Positions 42,850 through 50,599 of a stretch of 64,000 nucleotides of DNA are shown piece by piece (the stretch's first letter is position 1; every line of letters starts with the position of its first letter). The notes under the pieces were generated by a model that saw only the letters and a list, made by a program, of their open reading frames with translations, was not told the origin of the DNA and searched no databases. The DNA is from Streptomyces cyaneochromogenes (GTDB lineage Bacteria; Actinomycetota; Actinomycetes; Streptomycetales; Streptomycetaceae). The translations under genes were made by a program, and so were the position numbers. The stretch lies in assembly GCF_003963535.1 (NCBI RefSeq), contig NZ_CP034539.1, forward strand, positions 3,782,001 to 3,846,000. The letters are read 5' to 3'.

Positions 42850-43580
42850 CCCCGGGACTCTGGGAACTCGTACTCAAGGGGATCTGGACCACGATCCAGC
42901 TCCTCGTCCTCAGCGCGCTGCTGGCCGCTGCCGTGTCGTTCGTGGTCGGGATCGCGCGGACCCACCGACTGTGGACAGTCCGCTTCCTCGCGGGCTTCTA
43001 CACCGAGGTGTTCCGCGGGACCTCCGCCCTCGTCATGATCTTCTGGGTGTTCTTCGTGCTGCCCCCGGCTTTCGGCTGGCAGCTGGTGCCGCTGTGGGCG
43101 GGCACGCTGGCGCTCGGGCTGACCTACGGGGCGTACGGCTCGGAGATCGTGCGCGGTGCGCTGAGCGCGGTCGACCCGGCGCAGAAGGAGGGCGGGGTCG
43201 CGCTCAGCTTCACGCCCTGGCAGCGGATGCGGCTGATCCTGCTGCCGCAGGCGGTGCCGGAGATGATCCCGCCGTTCTCCAACCTGCTGATCGAGCTGCT
43301 CAAGGGCACCGCCCTGGTGTCGATCATGGGCATGGGCGATCTGGCGTTCAGCGGCAACCTGGTGCGGCTGGCGCTGCAGGAGAGCGCGGAGATCTACACG
43401 TACATCCTGCTCATCTACTTCGTCATCGCCTTCCTGCTCACCCGCCTGATGCGGGGACTGGAGCAGAAGCTGAAGGCTGGGGTCGGGAAGACACCGACGC
43501 GCGGGGTGTCCGCGCATGAGCTCAAGCGCGCCGAGACGACCGGTGTCGGCGCCTCCTCCGGGGGAGGTGTTCTCGGATGA
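42846..43580 (+). CDS. ehuC: EhuC-like amino-acid ABC transporter permease
   Basis: The 244-residue HisM/GlnP-type permease has about five membrane segments. The EAA-like loop is GALSAVDPAQKEGGVALSFTPWQRM. ATG overlaps the ehuB stop and its stop overlaps ehuD. A 30-residue polar tail is unusual but harmless-looking. Confidence 0.88.
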   Translation: MTPGLWELVLKGIWTTIQLLVLSALLAAAVSFVVGIARTHRLWTVRFLAGFYTEVFRGTSALVMIFWVFFVLPPAFGWQLVPLWAGTLALGLTYGAYGSEIVRGALSAVDPAQKEGGVALSFTPWQRMRLILLPQAVPEMIPPFSNLLIELLKGTALVSIMGMGDLAFSGNLVRLALQESAEIYTYILLIYFVIAFLLTRLMRGLEQKLKAGVGKTPTRGVSAHELKRAETTGVGASSGGGVLG

Positions 43581-44227
43581 AGTGGGACTGGCAAGCGGTC
43601 GCCGACTTCATGCCGCAGTTCTGGGACGGTCTGCTGGTCACCCTGCAGGCGCTGGCACTCGGCTCGGTCATCTCCTTCGCGCTCGGCCTGGTGTGGGCGC
43701 TGCTGATGCGGGCGCCGAGCCGGTGGGTGACATGGCCGGTCGGCGTGGTGACCGAGTTCGTGCGCAACACCCCGCTGCTGGTGCAGCTGTTCTTCCTGTT
43801 CTACGTGCTGCCCGAGTGGGGGATCACCTTCTCCGCGCTGACCACCGGTGTCTTCGCGATCGGCCTGCACTACTCGACGTACACGATGCAGGTCTACCGC
43901 GCCGGCATCGAGGCGGTGCCCGTCGGCCAGTGGGAGGCCGCGACGGCGCTGAACCTGCCGGTCGCCAGGACGTGGCGGGTGGTGATCCTGCCGCAGGCGA
44001 TCCGCCGCGTCGTGCCCGCGCTCGGCAACTACGTGATCGCGATGCTCAAGGACACGCCGCTGCTGATGGCGATCACCGTCCTGGACATGCTCGGCCAGGC
44101 CCGGCTGTTCTCGCAGGAGAACTTCCAGTTCACCGAGCCCCTGACCGTGATCGGCGTGGCCTTCATCCTCATCTCCTACCTGGCCTCCCTCCTCCTGCGA
44201 GCCCTGGAGCGACGTCTTGTCCACTGA
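43577..44227 (+). CDS. ehuD: EhuD-like amino-acid ABC transporter permease
   Basis: The 216-residue HisM/GlnP-type permease has the EAA loop YRAGIEAVPVGQWEAATAL near residue 110. It starts with an ATGA overlap with ehuC and pairs with it as the membrane channel. Its end overlaps the ATPase gene by 11 nt. Confidence 0.88.
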   Translation: MKWDWQAVADFMPQFWDGLLVTLQALALGSVISFALGLVWALLMRAPSRWVTWPVGVVTEFVRNTPLLVQLFFLFYVLPEWGITFSALTTGVFAIGLHYSTYTMQVYRAGIEAVPVGQWEAATALNLPVARTWRVVILPQAIRRVVPALGNYVIAMLKDTPLLMAITVLDMLGQARLFSQENFQFTEPLTVIGVAFILISYLASLLLRALERRLVH

Positions 44228-45008
44228 CATCCAGCACAATCCTGAGAAGAACCCCGCCGACAACCGCTCGGGCGGCGAGCTGATCCGTCTCGAGCAGGTC
44301 ACCAAGCGGTTCGGCGACAACACGGTCCTCGACCACCTGGACTTCTCCGTCGAGGCCGGCAAGCACGTGACGCTGATCGGGCCGTCCGGATCGGGCAAGA
44401 CCACGATCCTGCGGCTGCTGATGACGCTGACCAAGCCGGACGAGGGCCGGATCACCGTGGACGGGGAGCAGTTGTTCCCGGCCACCGAGAAGCAGATCCG
44501 TGAGGTCCGCAAGAAGATCGGGATGGTGTTCCAGCAGTTCAACCTGTTCCCGAACATGCCGGTCCTGCGGAACATCACCGAGGCCCCGGTCACCGTCCTC
44601 GGTCTGCCGAAGGACGAGGCGGAGGCGCGCGCCCGCGAGCTGCTCGACCTGGTGGGCCTGGCCGACAAGTGCGACGCCTACCCCTCGCAGCTGTCCGGCG
44701 GCCAGCAGCAGCGGGTGGCGATCGCGCGGGCGCTGGCCATGCGGCCCAAGGTGCTGCTGCTCGACGAGGTGACCTCCGCGCTGGACCCGGAGCTGGTCGC
44801 GGGCGTCCTCGACCTGCTGCGGGACATCGCCCGCACGACCGACATCACCATGCTCTGTGTGACCCACGAGATGAACTTCGCCCGGGACATCTCGGACCAG
44901 GTCCTGATGTTCGACTCCGGCCGGGTCATCGAGACCGGCTCACCGGAGAAGATCTTCAACGACCCCGAGAACGACCGGACCCGGGAGTTTCTCAGCGCGG
45001 TGCTGTGA
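44217..45008 (+). CDS. ehuA: EhuA-like amino-acid ABC transporter ATPase
   Basis: The 263-residue ATPase has Walker A GPSGSGKTT (near residue 60), Q-loop VFQQFNLFPNM, signature LSGGQQQRVAIAR, Walker B VLLLDEVTSALDPE and switch CVTHEM. TTG at 44217 is the only start giving the full N-terminus and overlaps ehuD by 11 nt. It completes a one-binding-protein, two-permease, one-ATPase importer. Confidence 0.92.
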   Translation: MSTDIQHNPEKNPADNRSGGELIRLEQVTKRFGDNTVLDHLDFSVEAGKHVTLIGPSGSGKTTILRLLMTLTKPDEGRITVDGEQLFPATEKQIREVRKKIGMVFQQFNLFPNMPVLRNITEAPVTVLGLPKDEAEARARELLDLVGLADKCDAYPSQLSGGQQQRVAIARALAMRPKVLLLDEVTSALDPELVAGVLDLLRDIARTTDITMLCVTHEMNFARDISDQVLMFDSGRVIETGSPEKIFNDPENDRTREFLSAVL

Positions 45009-45208
45009 TCCCGGTCGGTCCCGATCATGCGCGCCGCTCGGACGGGTCATGTCTCTGGCATATGCCGGAGAGCTAGACCGCAGTTGAGGGCATCGCAATC
45101 TCGTCAACAACCGCTCACTACAGGCCTCTTGCCGGTTATCGTGGTGGGGATTGGCTTACCGCAAACCCGGCCCATTCCGAAAAGCGATGTGCGACCGCAG
45201 GGGGAACC

Positions 45209-45973
45209 GTGGCGCTGACGCACGAGCCGACCGCGCCGTACCACTCGGCCCAGGACGCCCTGCGCGTCCTGGAGAACGTGGCGCGGCACAGCACCGGAGT
45301 CACCGACGCCGAGCTCGCCCGGCACACCGGCATAGGGCCGGAGCGCCTGACCGGCCTGCTGCGGATGCTGCGCCGCGAGGGCTACGTCGAGCAGGTCGCC
45401 GACGGCTCCTACGTCACGGGCGACGCGCTGACCCGCCTGGGTTCCGCGCAGGGCCGCGATCAGGCCCTGCGCGAGAACCTCCAGCGCACCCTGGACCGGC
45501 TGCGCGACTCGGTCGGCGCCGCCGTCTACATCAGCCGGTACGTCGACGGTGAGATCAAGATCGACCAGTACGCCGCCGGCCCGGCCACGCCCGTGGTCAA
45601 CGAGTGGGTCGACTTCCGCTACTCCGCCCACGCCACCGCGATCGGCAAGAGCCTGCTCGGCCAGCTCGACCACAACGGCCGGCGCGACCATCTCTCCCGC
45701 CACAAGATGGCCCGCCTCACCTCGCGCACGATCACCAGCGACAAGGTCCTGCTCTCCCGCCTGGAGTCCCAGCCGGCGACGGTCCCCCACCTCGACCTCC
45801 AGGAGTACGCGGTGGGCACGGTGTGCGCGGCGGTCCCGATCACCGCCGGTTCTTCGGTGGGCTGCCTGGCCCTGTCCCTCCCGGTCGAGCACGCCCACCG
45901 GCTGAAGCAGGCGGCGGACACGCTGAACCGGAACGCGGCGCCGGTGCTGCTGTCGCTGGCGATCCAGTCCTGA
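45209..45973 (+). CDS. IclR-family transcriptional regulator
   Basis: The 254-residue protein has an N-terminal winged helix (about 12-75: ALRVLENVARHSTGVTDAEL and GLLRMLRREGYVEQ) and an IclR effector domain (about 80-250: SAHATAIGKSLLGQL, AVPITAGSSVGCLALSLPV). GTG at 45209 has GGGGGAA upstream. Its place after ehuA, and the family's habit of controlling adjacent catabolic genes, make the Ehu/EutA/amidase block its probable target. Confidence 0.9.
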   Translation: MALTHEPTAPYHSAQDALRVLENVARHSTGVTDAELARHTGIGPERLTGLLRMLRREGYVEQVADGSYVTGDALTRLGSAQGRDQALRENLQRTLDRLRDSVGAAVYISRYVDGEIKIDQYAAGPATPVVNEWVDFRYSAHATAIGKSLLGQLDHNGRRDHLSRHKMARLTSRTITSDKVLLSRLESQPATVPHLDLQEYAVGTVCAAVPITAGSSVGCLALSLPVEHAHRLKQAADTLNRNAAPVLLSLAIQS

Positions 45974-46074
45974 CCGGCCGCGCGCGACGGTGGTCGGAAG
46001 CACCCCTGCGGACCAGGTAGTATTTTCTTCGTCGCCGCCGCGAGGAACGCGAAATCGCGGTCGGCGAGAGTCAT

Positions 46075-46148
46075 GCGCCGCTAGCTCAGTTGGTTAGAGC
46101 AGCTGACTCTTAATCAGCGGGTCCGGGGTTCGAGTCCCTGGCGGCGCA
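46075..46148 (+). tRNA. tRNA-Lys (anticodon CUU), copy 2
   Basis: Identical over 74 nt to copy 1. A 36-nt duplicate of its 3' half lies about 195 nt downstream. Confidence 0.97.
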
Positions 46149-46153
46149 CTCGT

Positions 46154-46185
46154 GAAGGGCCTCTCGTGGGAGCGGGGGGCCCTTC
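46154..46185 (+). terminator. Terminator of tRNA-Lys copy 2
   Basis: GAAGGGCC (46154-46161) pairs with GGCCCTTC (46178-46185). The same structure, degenerated, follows the tRNA fragment at 46384-46415. Confidence 0.75.
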
Positions 46186-46296
46186 GACGTGATTCAGCCC
46201 CCCCCCCGCCACGCCTGCCGACGAGGCGGCGACGCGGGGGCGCTCGCCTCGACGTCAGCGCTCCGGGTGCTGCAGGAGCGGCTGGGGGTCCGGGGG

Positions 46297-46324
46297 CCGC
46301 GCGGCGGTAGCCGCAAATCAATGC
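46297..46324. repeat. Short dispersed repeat, copy B
   Basis: A near-copy of 7017-7043 (CCGCGCGGCGG-TA-GCCGCAAATCAATGC). It stands immediately upstream of the tRNA-Lys fragment. Confidence 0.5.
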
Positions 46325-46342
46325 AGACCCCGGGCATGCAGC

Positions 46343-46378
46343 ATCAGCGGGTCCGGGGTTCGAGTCCCTGGCGGCGCA
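46343..46378 (+). other. Partial tRNA-Lys (3' half), candidate attachment-site scar 1
   Basis: These 36 nt equal positions 38-73 of tRNA-Lys exactly. The following 47 nt are a degenerate copy of the terminator flank of tRNA copy 2. The upstream ATGCAGC is shared with the second fragment at 52317. The segment cannot fold as a tRNA. Confidence 0.85.
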
Positions 46379-47993
46379 CTCGTGAAGCGCCCGCCGTGGG
46401 AGCGAGCGGCCCTTCGACGTCTTCCGGGGTCAGCCTCCGGTACCTCTGCTCGCCGGGCGGCCGCCACCACACCGGGTCGGAACACCGGAAGCCTTCCTTC
46501 CTGAGCCCCGCCCGGTGGATCTTGTTCGTGGCGGTCACCGGCATCCGCTCCACGACCCGCACGAACCGCGGCGCCATCTTCGTCCCCAGGTCCGGCTGGG
46601 CGAGCAGGAACCCGGCGAAGCCGGCCGGGTCGAACTCCCCCGCGACCGTCGCCATGACCTGGTCCCCGGTGACCGGATCCGGCACCGCGTACACCGCGAC
46701 GGCGTCCGCACCCTCGTACCGGGCGAGGATGTTCTCGATCATCGCCGCGGACAGGTTCTCGCCGTCCACCCGGAGCCGGTCGTCACCGCGCCCCGCGAAG
46801 TACAGATAGCCGTCGGCGTCCCGGCAGAACAGGTCCCCGGTCCAGTACCAGCCCTCCCGGCGCCGCTCCGCCTCCGCCTCGGGATTGCGCCAGTACCCCT
46901 CGAAGGGGTTCGGCCCCCGGTTGACCAGTTCCCCGATGGCCTCGTCCCCGTTGACCAGCCGCCCGCCCGCGTCGAAGAGGGCCGGCGGGCACTCCGCGCA
47001 GGTCTGCGGATCGAGTACGACGAGCCCGGGCCCCGCCCGGCCCACGGCCCCCGGCGGCGTTCCCGGCGACCACTGCACGGCCGCCCCGCCCTCGGACGAC
47101 CCGTACCCCTCCACCAGCCGCACCCCGAACCGGCGCTCGAAGGCGGCCGCGTCCACGGCGCCCGCCTCGGTGCCGAAGCCGAGCCGCAGCGCGTGGTCCC
47201 GGTCGTCGGGGCGCGGTTCGGTGGCGAGGAGGTACTGGATCGCGCGGCCGACGTAGGTGAAGTACGTCGCCCGGTAGCGCCGTACGTCCGCCAGGAACCC
47301 GGACGCCGAGAAGCGCCGCCGCAGTGCCACCGCCGCGCCGGCCGCGAGGGCGGGTGCCCAGTCGGCGATGACCGCGTTGCCGTGGAACATCGGCATGCAG
47401 ATGTAGTGCACGTCGTCGGGGCGGACACCGAACTGGCCGGCCAGGGAGCGCCCGGCCGCCGCCAGCCGGCCCTGGGTGCAGATCGCGGCCTTGGGGGCGC
47501 CGGTCGAGCCGGAGGTGAAGTAGAGCAGGAGACGGTCGTGCGGGGTGGCTAGGCAGGGGTCGGGGCGGGCGTCGGCGTAGGGCGCGAGCAGGGCGTCGTA
47601 CTCCGCCGAGTCGGTCGGCAGGAGGCGTACGCCAGGTAGTTCGAGGCCGTCGAGCAACGGCAGACGGGCCCGCTCTGTGATCAGGATCCGGCACTCGGTG
47701 TGCAGGATGTCGCGGGCGAGTTCGGGGCCCCGGCGGGTGGGGTTGATCCCGGCGACGGCGGTTCCCGCGAGGGCGGCCGCGCTCAACCACAGCGGGTATT
47801 CAGGGGTGTTGTCCAGCAGGACGCCGATGTGCGAGCGGGGCGGCGCGAGGTCGGCCAGCAGGGCGGCCCGGGCGGCGGCGCCCCTCGCCACCTCGTGATG
47901 GGTGAGCGCCTGCCCTTCGAACCACAGCCCCGGCCGATGGTCGTCCCACCGGCCGGCGACGAGTTCCGCGACCGTGTGCCTGTTGGGCTCCAT
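46344..47993 (-). CDS. AMP-binding acyl-CoA synthetase-like enzyme with a tRNA-derived tail
   Basis: The 549-residue adenylate-forming enzyme has YFTSGSTGAPKAA near residue 157 (P-loop) and EGYGSSEGGAAVQWSPG. YWTGDLFCRDADGYLYFAGR and DRLRVDGENLSAAMIE are also present; the C-terminal catalytic Lys is in TATNKIHRAGL. It activates a carboxylic acid to its acyl-CoA. The last about 24 residues, after RLTPED, are antisense translation of the tRNA-terminator copy and tRNA fragment (ending RVRRQGLEPRTR). The original 3' end has therefore been replaced by recombination. The core domains are intact. Confidence 0.88.
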   Translation of the reverse strand: MEPNRHTVAELVAGRWDDHRPGLWFEGQALTHHEVARGAAARAALLADLAPPRSHIGVLLDNTPEYPLWLSAAALAGTAVAGINPTRRGPELARDILHTECRILITERARLPLLDGLELPGVRLLPTDSAEYDALLAPYADARPDPCLATPHDRLLLYFTSGSTGAPKAAICTQGRLAAAGRSLAGQFGVRPDDVHYICMPMFHGNAVIADWAPALAAGAAVALRRRFSASGFLADVRRYRATYFTYVGRAIQYLLATEPRPDDRDHALRLGFGTEAGAVDAAAFERRFGVRLVEGYGSSEGGAAVQWSPGTPPGAVGRAGPGLVVLDPQTCAECPPALFDAGGRLVNGDEAIGELVNRGPNPFEGYWRNPEAEAERRREGWYWTGDLFCRDADGYLYFAGRGDDRLRVDGENLSAAMIENILARYEGADAVAVYAVPDPVTGDQVMATVAGEFDPAGFAGFLLAQPDLGTKMAPRFVRVVERMPVTATNKIHRAGLRKEGFRCSDPVWWRPPGEQRYRRLTPEDVEGPLAPTAGASRVRRQGLEPRTR

Positions 47994-48033
47994 GGCGGCG
48001 CACGGTAGTTGATGACCCGTCAGATGTGGAGGG

Positions 48034-48507
48034 TCAGAAGCCTCCGAAGCCCATGGGGTCCGCGCCCGAGGAGAAATCGCTGTACGTGGCCATGAACCCG
48101 GCGCAGAACAGCACGATCACGCCGAGGAAGACGAGGATGCCGAAGGCGCCCGCCGCGTGCTTGGCACGGCCGGGGCGGTGGGCCGTGGCCACGACCTCGG
48201 AGCCGTCGGCGTAGTAGACGGTCACGACATCACCCTCGACCGTCGTCCCCGGGCCGTCCTCCTCCTCGAACCGGATGAGGCGGCCGTCGTGGGTGGTGAA
48301 CTCGTAGACATGGTGCAGCGTTGTGCTCACCCGGGTGTCGCCGCTGCCGCCGTGGGTCGTCGTGTACATCCGCAGACAACGCCCCTGCGCGGTCAGCCCG
48401 CTGTTCCAGGCCCGCTGGATCTGCAGCCAGCGGCGCACCACGCGGTACGCCATGAAGAGGGCCACAGCCATGATCAGGCCGGGTACGACGTAGAAGAACA
48501 CGTCCAT
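48034..48507 (-). CDS. DUF3592-type membrane protein
   Basis: The 157-residue protein has membrane segments at about 5-25 and 120-142 flanking a beta-rich domain. That domain contains VYEFTTHDGRLIRFEEEDGP and GDVVTVYYADG, typical of DUF3592. The function is unknown. It ends close to the acyl-CoA synthetase start. Confidence 0.8.
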   Translation of the reverse strand: MDVFFYVVPGLIMAVALFMAYRVVRRWLQIQRAWNSGLTAQGRCLRMYTTTHGGSGDTRVSTTLHHVYEFTTHDGRLIRFEEEDGPGTTVEGDVVTVYYADGSEVVATAHRPGRAKHAAGAFGILVFLGVIVLFCAGFMATYSDFSSGADPMGFGGF

Positions 48508-48542
48508 TGGTCATCCCCCGAGGTCGGTACGCAGGCCCCGGT

Positions 48543-48577
48543 CGGCCGGCGTGGCAGGAACCTACCCACGCCGGCCG
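48543..48577 (-). terminator. Terminator after the LPMO gene
   Basis: A perfect 12-bp stem (CGGCCGGCGTGG with CCACGCCGGCCG, 11-nt loop), 22 nt beyond the LPMO stop. Confidence 0.8.
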
Positions 48578-48598
48578 GTGCGGTGACTCAAGAGAACC

Positions 48599-49204
48599 TC
48601 AGAACGTGACGTCCGAGCACGCGTAGAACGCGTTGCCCGTGTCGTGGACCGTCCACACCGCGAGGATGACGTGATGGCCGCTCAGCCCGGACGGCAGGGT
48701 GCCGCTGTGGGAGAGCGTGGCCGGTGGCCGCTGCCCGTTGTACGGGATGGTCAGGAACGGGGTGAGGTTGAGGTCGGAGCGGGCCAGGTTGTGGTTCTGG
48801 TTCCAGCCCGGCTTGGTGACGTAGTACTTGAAGTCGGTCGTGGCGTGCATGGCCGTGAACTGCCAGCGGAACGTGTAGCTCTGACCGCCACTCACCCGGG
48901 TGGTCGGCCAGGCGGCGCCGGACGGCGTGCGCGGGGCGCTGAGCTGGCTGAACTGGCCGAGGCCGGCGTTGCAGATCTGTCCGTCGGCCGGTCCGGAGCC
49001 GGGGAAGCCCTTCGGGCCCTCGACACTCTGCGGCTCCCACTGGATGGAGCCGCAGTTGGTCACGGTGCCGTTCTGGCAGAGCTTCTGCCTGCTGATGGGG
49101 AGGTCGGTGTAGCCATGGCTGCTCGCGCCGCCGGCGGAGAGCACGAGGGCCCCGGCCGTGGTGAGTCCGAGCGCGGCGGCGTACCACTTGGTCTTTCTGC
49201 GCAT
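48599..49204 (-). CDS. lpmP: AA10 lytic polysaccharide monooxygenase (LpmP-like)
   Basis: The 201-residue secreted copper enzyme oxidatively cuts chitin or cellulose. The signal peptide is residues 1-29. The mature chain begins HGYTDLPISRQ, giving His30 as the N-terminal copper-brace histidine; His120 (TAMHATTD) is the second. Two or more Cys pairs and the C-terminal NAFYACSDVTF with axial Phe complete the single AA10 domain. ATG at 49204 follows AGGAG. In S. coelicolor the LPMO beside cslA-glxA helps shape the hyphal-tip glycan. A DasR operator precedes the gene. Confidence 0.93.
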   Translation of the reverse strand: MRRKTKWYAAALGLTTAGALVLSAGGASSHGYTDLPISRQKLCQNGTVTNCGSIQWEPQSVEGPKGFPGSGPADGQICNAGLGQFSQLSAPRTPSGAAWPTTRVSGGQSYTFRWQFTAMHATTDFKYYVTKPGWNQNHNLARSDLNLTPFLTIPYNGQRPPATLSHSGTLPSGLSGHHVILAVWTVHDTGNAFYACSDVTF

Positions 49205-49244
49205 GCTGCTGCTCCTGGGAACGTGGGGGAAGTTCGGCGAGCTT

Positions 49245-49260
49245 GCAGGTCTAGACCAAG
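49245..49260. promoter_or_regulatory. DasR responsive element (dre) upstream of lpmP
   Basis: GCAGGTCTAGACCAAG contains the perfect core palindrome GGTCTAGACC of the dre consensus (AxTGGTCTAGACCAxT). It lies 40-56 nt before the LPMO start, suitable for repression by DasR and release by glucosamine-6-phosphate. Confidence 0.85.
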
Positions 49261-49346
49261 CCCCAGAATATTGCTGAGTGTTGAACATGTCCATACCAAT
49301 CGGGGGACATGTTCGACGGGCCGTCAGGCGAACGCCACGCAGGTCC

Positions 49347-50474
49347 TCAGCCCGCCGTCTCGCCGCGCCCCGCGCAGAACGCCACCGTCAAGTCCTTGAC
49401 CAGCGCCTTGCGTTCGTAGTCGTCCAGCTCCACCAGACCCCGCACGGTGAGCCGCGTCACCGTGTCCTCCACCGAGTCGACCACCGAGGTGAGCATGGTC
49501 GCCCGGTGCTGCGCGTCCAGCGCGGCGATACTGCGGCGGTGCATGGCCGCGGCGACCTCGGGCGCGTACTCCACCCGCACCGGCCGCACCGAGAAAACCT
49601 CCAGCCCGACCGCCCCCGCGTCCCGCACCACCAACCGGGTCAGGGTGTCCGCGGTCGCCTCGGCCGACCCGCGCGCGGCACCCGGCGTCTCCACCGGCAC
49701 CCGGGCCAGCGCCGCCTCGACGCACTCGCGCAGATACGTCTCGTGGTCCTCCACCGTAAGCGTCGCCCGCGCGGTGTCCCGCACCCGCCACACCACCAGC
49801 ACGACGGCCCGCAGCGCGACCCCGTTGCCGTCCGCCGCCGGCATCTGGTCGCTGCGCCAGTGCCGCAGCCGTACGTCGACCCGGCGGCGCAGCAGCAGCG
49901 GGTTGACCCACAGCAGCCCGGTGCGCCGGACCGTGCCCCGGTAGCGGCCGAACAGCCCGAGCACCCAGGCCCGCCCGGTCCGCCCCCGCGCCAGCCCGCC
50001 GAACCCGAACAGCCCCAGCGCCCCGGCCCCCGTGTACGCCGCCCACTGCGCCGGACCCAGCCCCGCCCCCGCGGACACCGGCAGCCCCAGCGCGTCCACC
50101 GCGAGCGGCGGCAGCACCCCGGCCCACCACGAGGTGGCCAGGCCCCCGGCAGCCCCGCAGGCCCCGGCGAGCACACCCGCCGCCCCGGGCAGCACCCTCG
50201 CCGGCCGCTCCACCAGGTCGGGGTCGACCTCCGGCACGGGCGGCGGCTTCGGCTGCACCGGACGGCGCAGCCGCGGCTGCTCCCCCGTGCCCTGCCGACG
50301 CCCCACGACCATCGGCCTGAGCGGCACGGACACCGGGTCGGGGCCGTCGCGGAACAGCAGATGGACGGGGATCTCGGTGGTCGCCTCGTTCTGGATCAGC
50401 CGCGCGGGGCGAGGCGCCGTCCCGCCGTCCGAGGTCCCCTCCGACTCGGGTGTGTGAGAAGCGGTCGTGGTCAT
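49347..50474 (-). CDS. SPFH (stomatin/band 7)-domain membrane protein
   Basis: The 375-residue protein has a Pro/Arg-rich N-terminus, a hydrophobic region (about 85-150, probably two membrane spans) and an SPFH domain (about 170-330: GLLWVNPLLLRRRVDVRLRH, VWRVRDTARATLTVEDHETYL, GLEVFSVRPVRVEYAPEVAAA). ATG at 50474 has GGAGG close by. SPFH proteins scaffold membrane microdomains and tip-growth machinery, fitting the cslA neighbourhood. Confidence 0.87.
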   Translation of the reverse strand: MTTTASHTPESEGTSDGGTAPRPARLIQNEATTEIPVHLLFRDGPDPVSVPLRPMVVGRRQGTGEQPRLRRPVQPKPPPVPEVDPDLVERPARVLPGAAGVLAGACGAAGGLATSWWAGVLPPLAVDALGLPVSAGAGLGPAQWAAYTGAGALGLFGFGGLARGRTGRAWVLGLFGRYRGTVRRTGLLWVNPLLLRRRVDVRLRHWRSDQMPAADGNGVALRAVVLVVWRVRDTARATLTVEDHETYLRECVEAALARVPVETPGAARGSAEATADTLTRLVVRDAGAVGLEVFSVRPVRVEYAPEVAAAMHRRSIAALDAQHRATMLTSVVDSVEDTVTRLTVRGLVELDDYERKALVKDLTVAFCAGRGETAG

Positions 50475-50561
50475 GCGTGCCTCCAGCCTCCGCGCCAGAC
50501 GCGTCACAGCAGTGGTTGTCGGGATGTCGGGTCAGGAGAGCAACGGCCACCCACGCGACCG

Positions 50562-50599
50562 GCCGTCGCCTACGAGAACAGCCGTCGCCTACGAGAACA
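50562..50599. repeat. 19-bp perfect tandem duplication at a gene 3' end
   Basis: GCCGTCGCCTACGAGAACA occurs twice in a row (50562-50580 and 50581-50599). The right copy contains the stop codon and last codons of the NlpC/P60 gene; the left copy is a downstream duplicate. Confidence 0.85.

Noticed and set aside
46094..46321. Small open frame ending PPGTRTPDPLIKSQLL antisense to tRNA-Lys
   Set aside because: The tail is the well-known artefact of translating the antisense of a tRNA; there is no start signal or coding bias. The same applies to the frame at 52148-52471.
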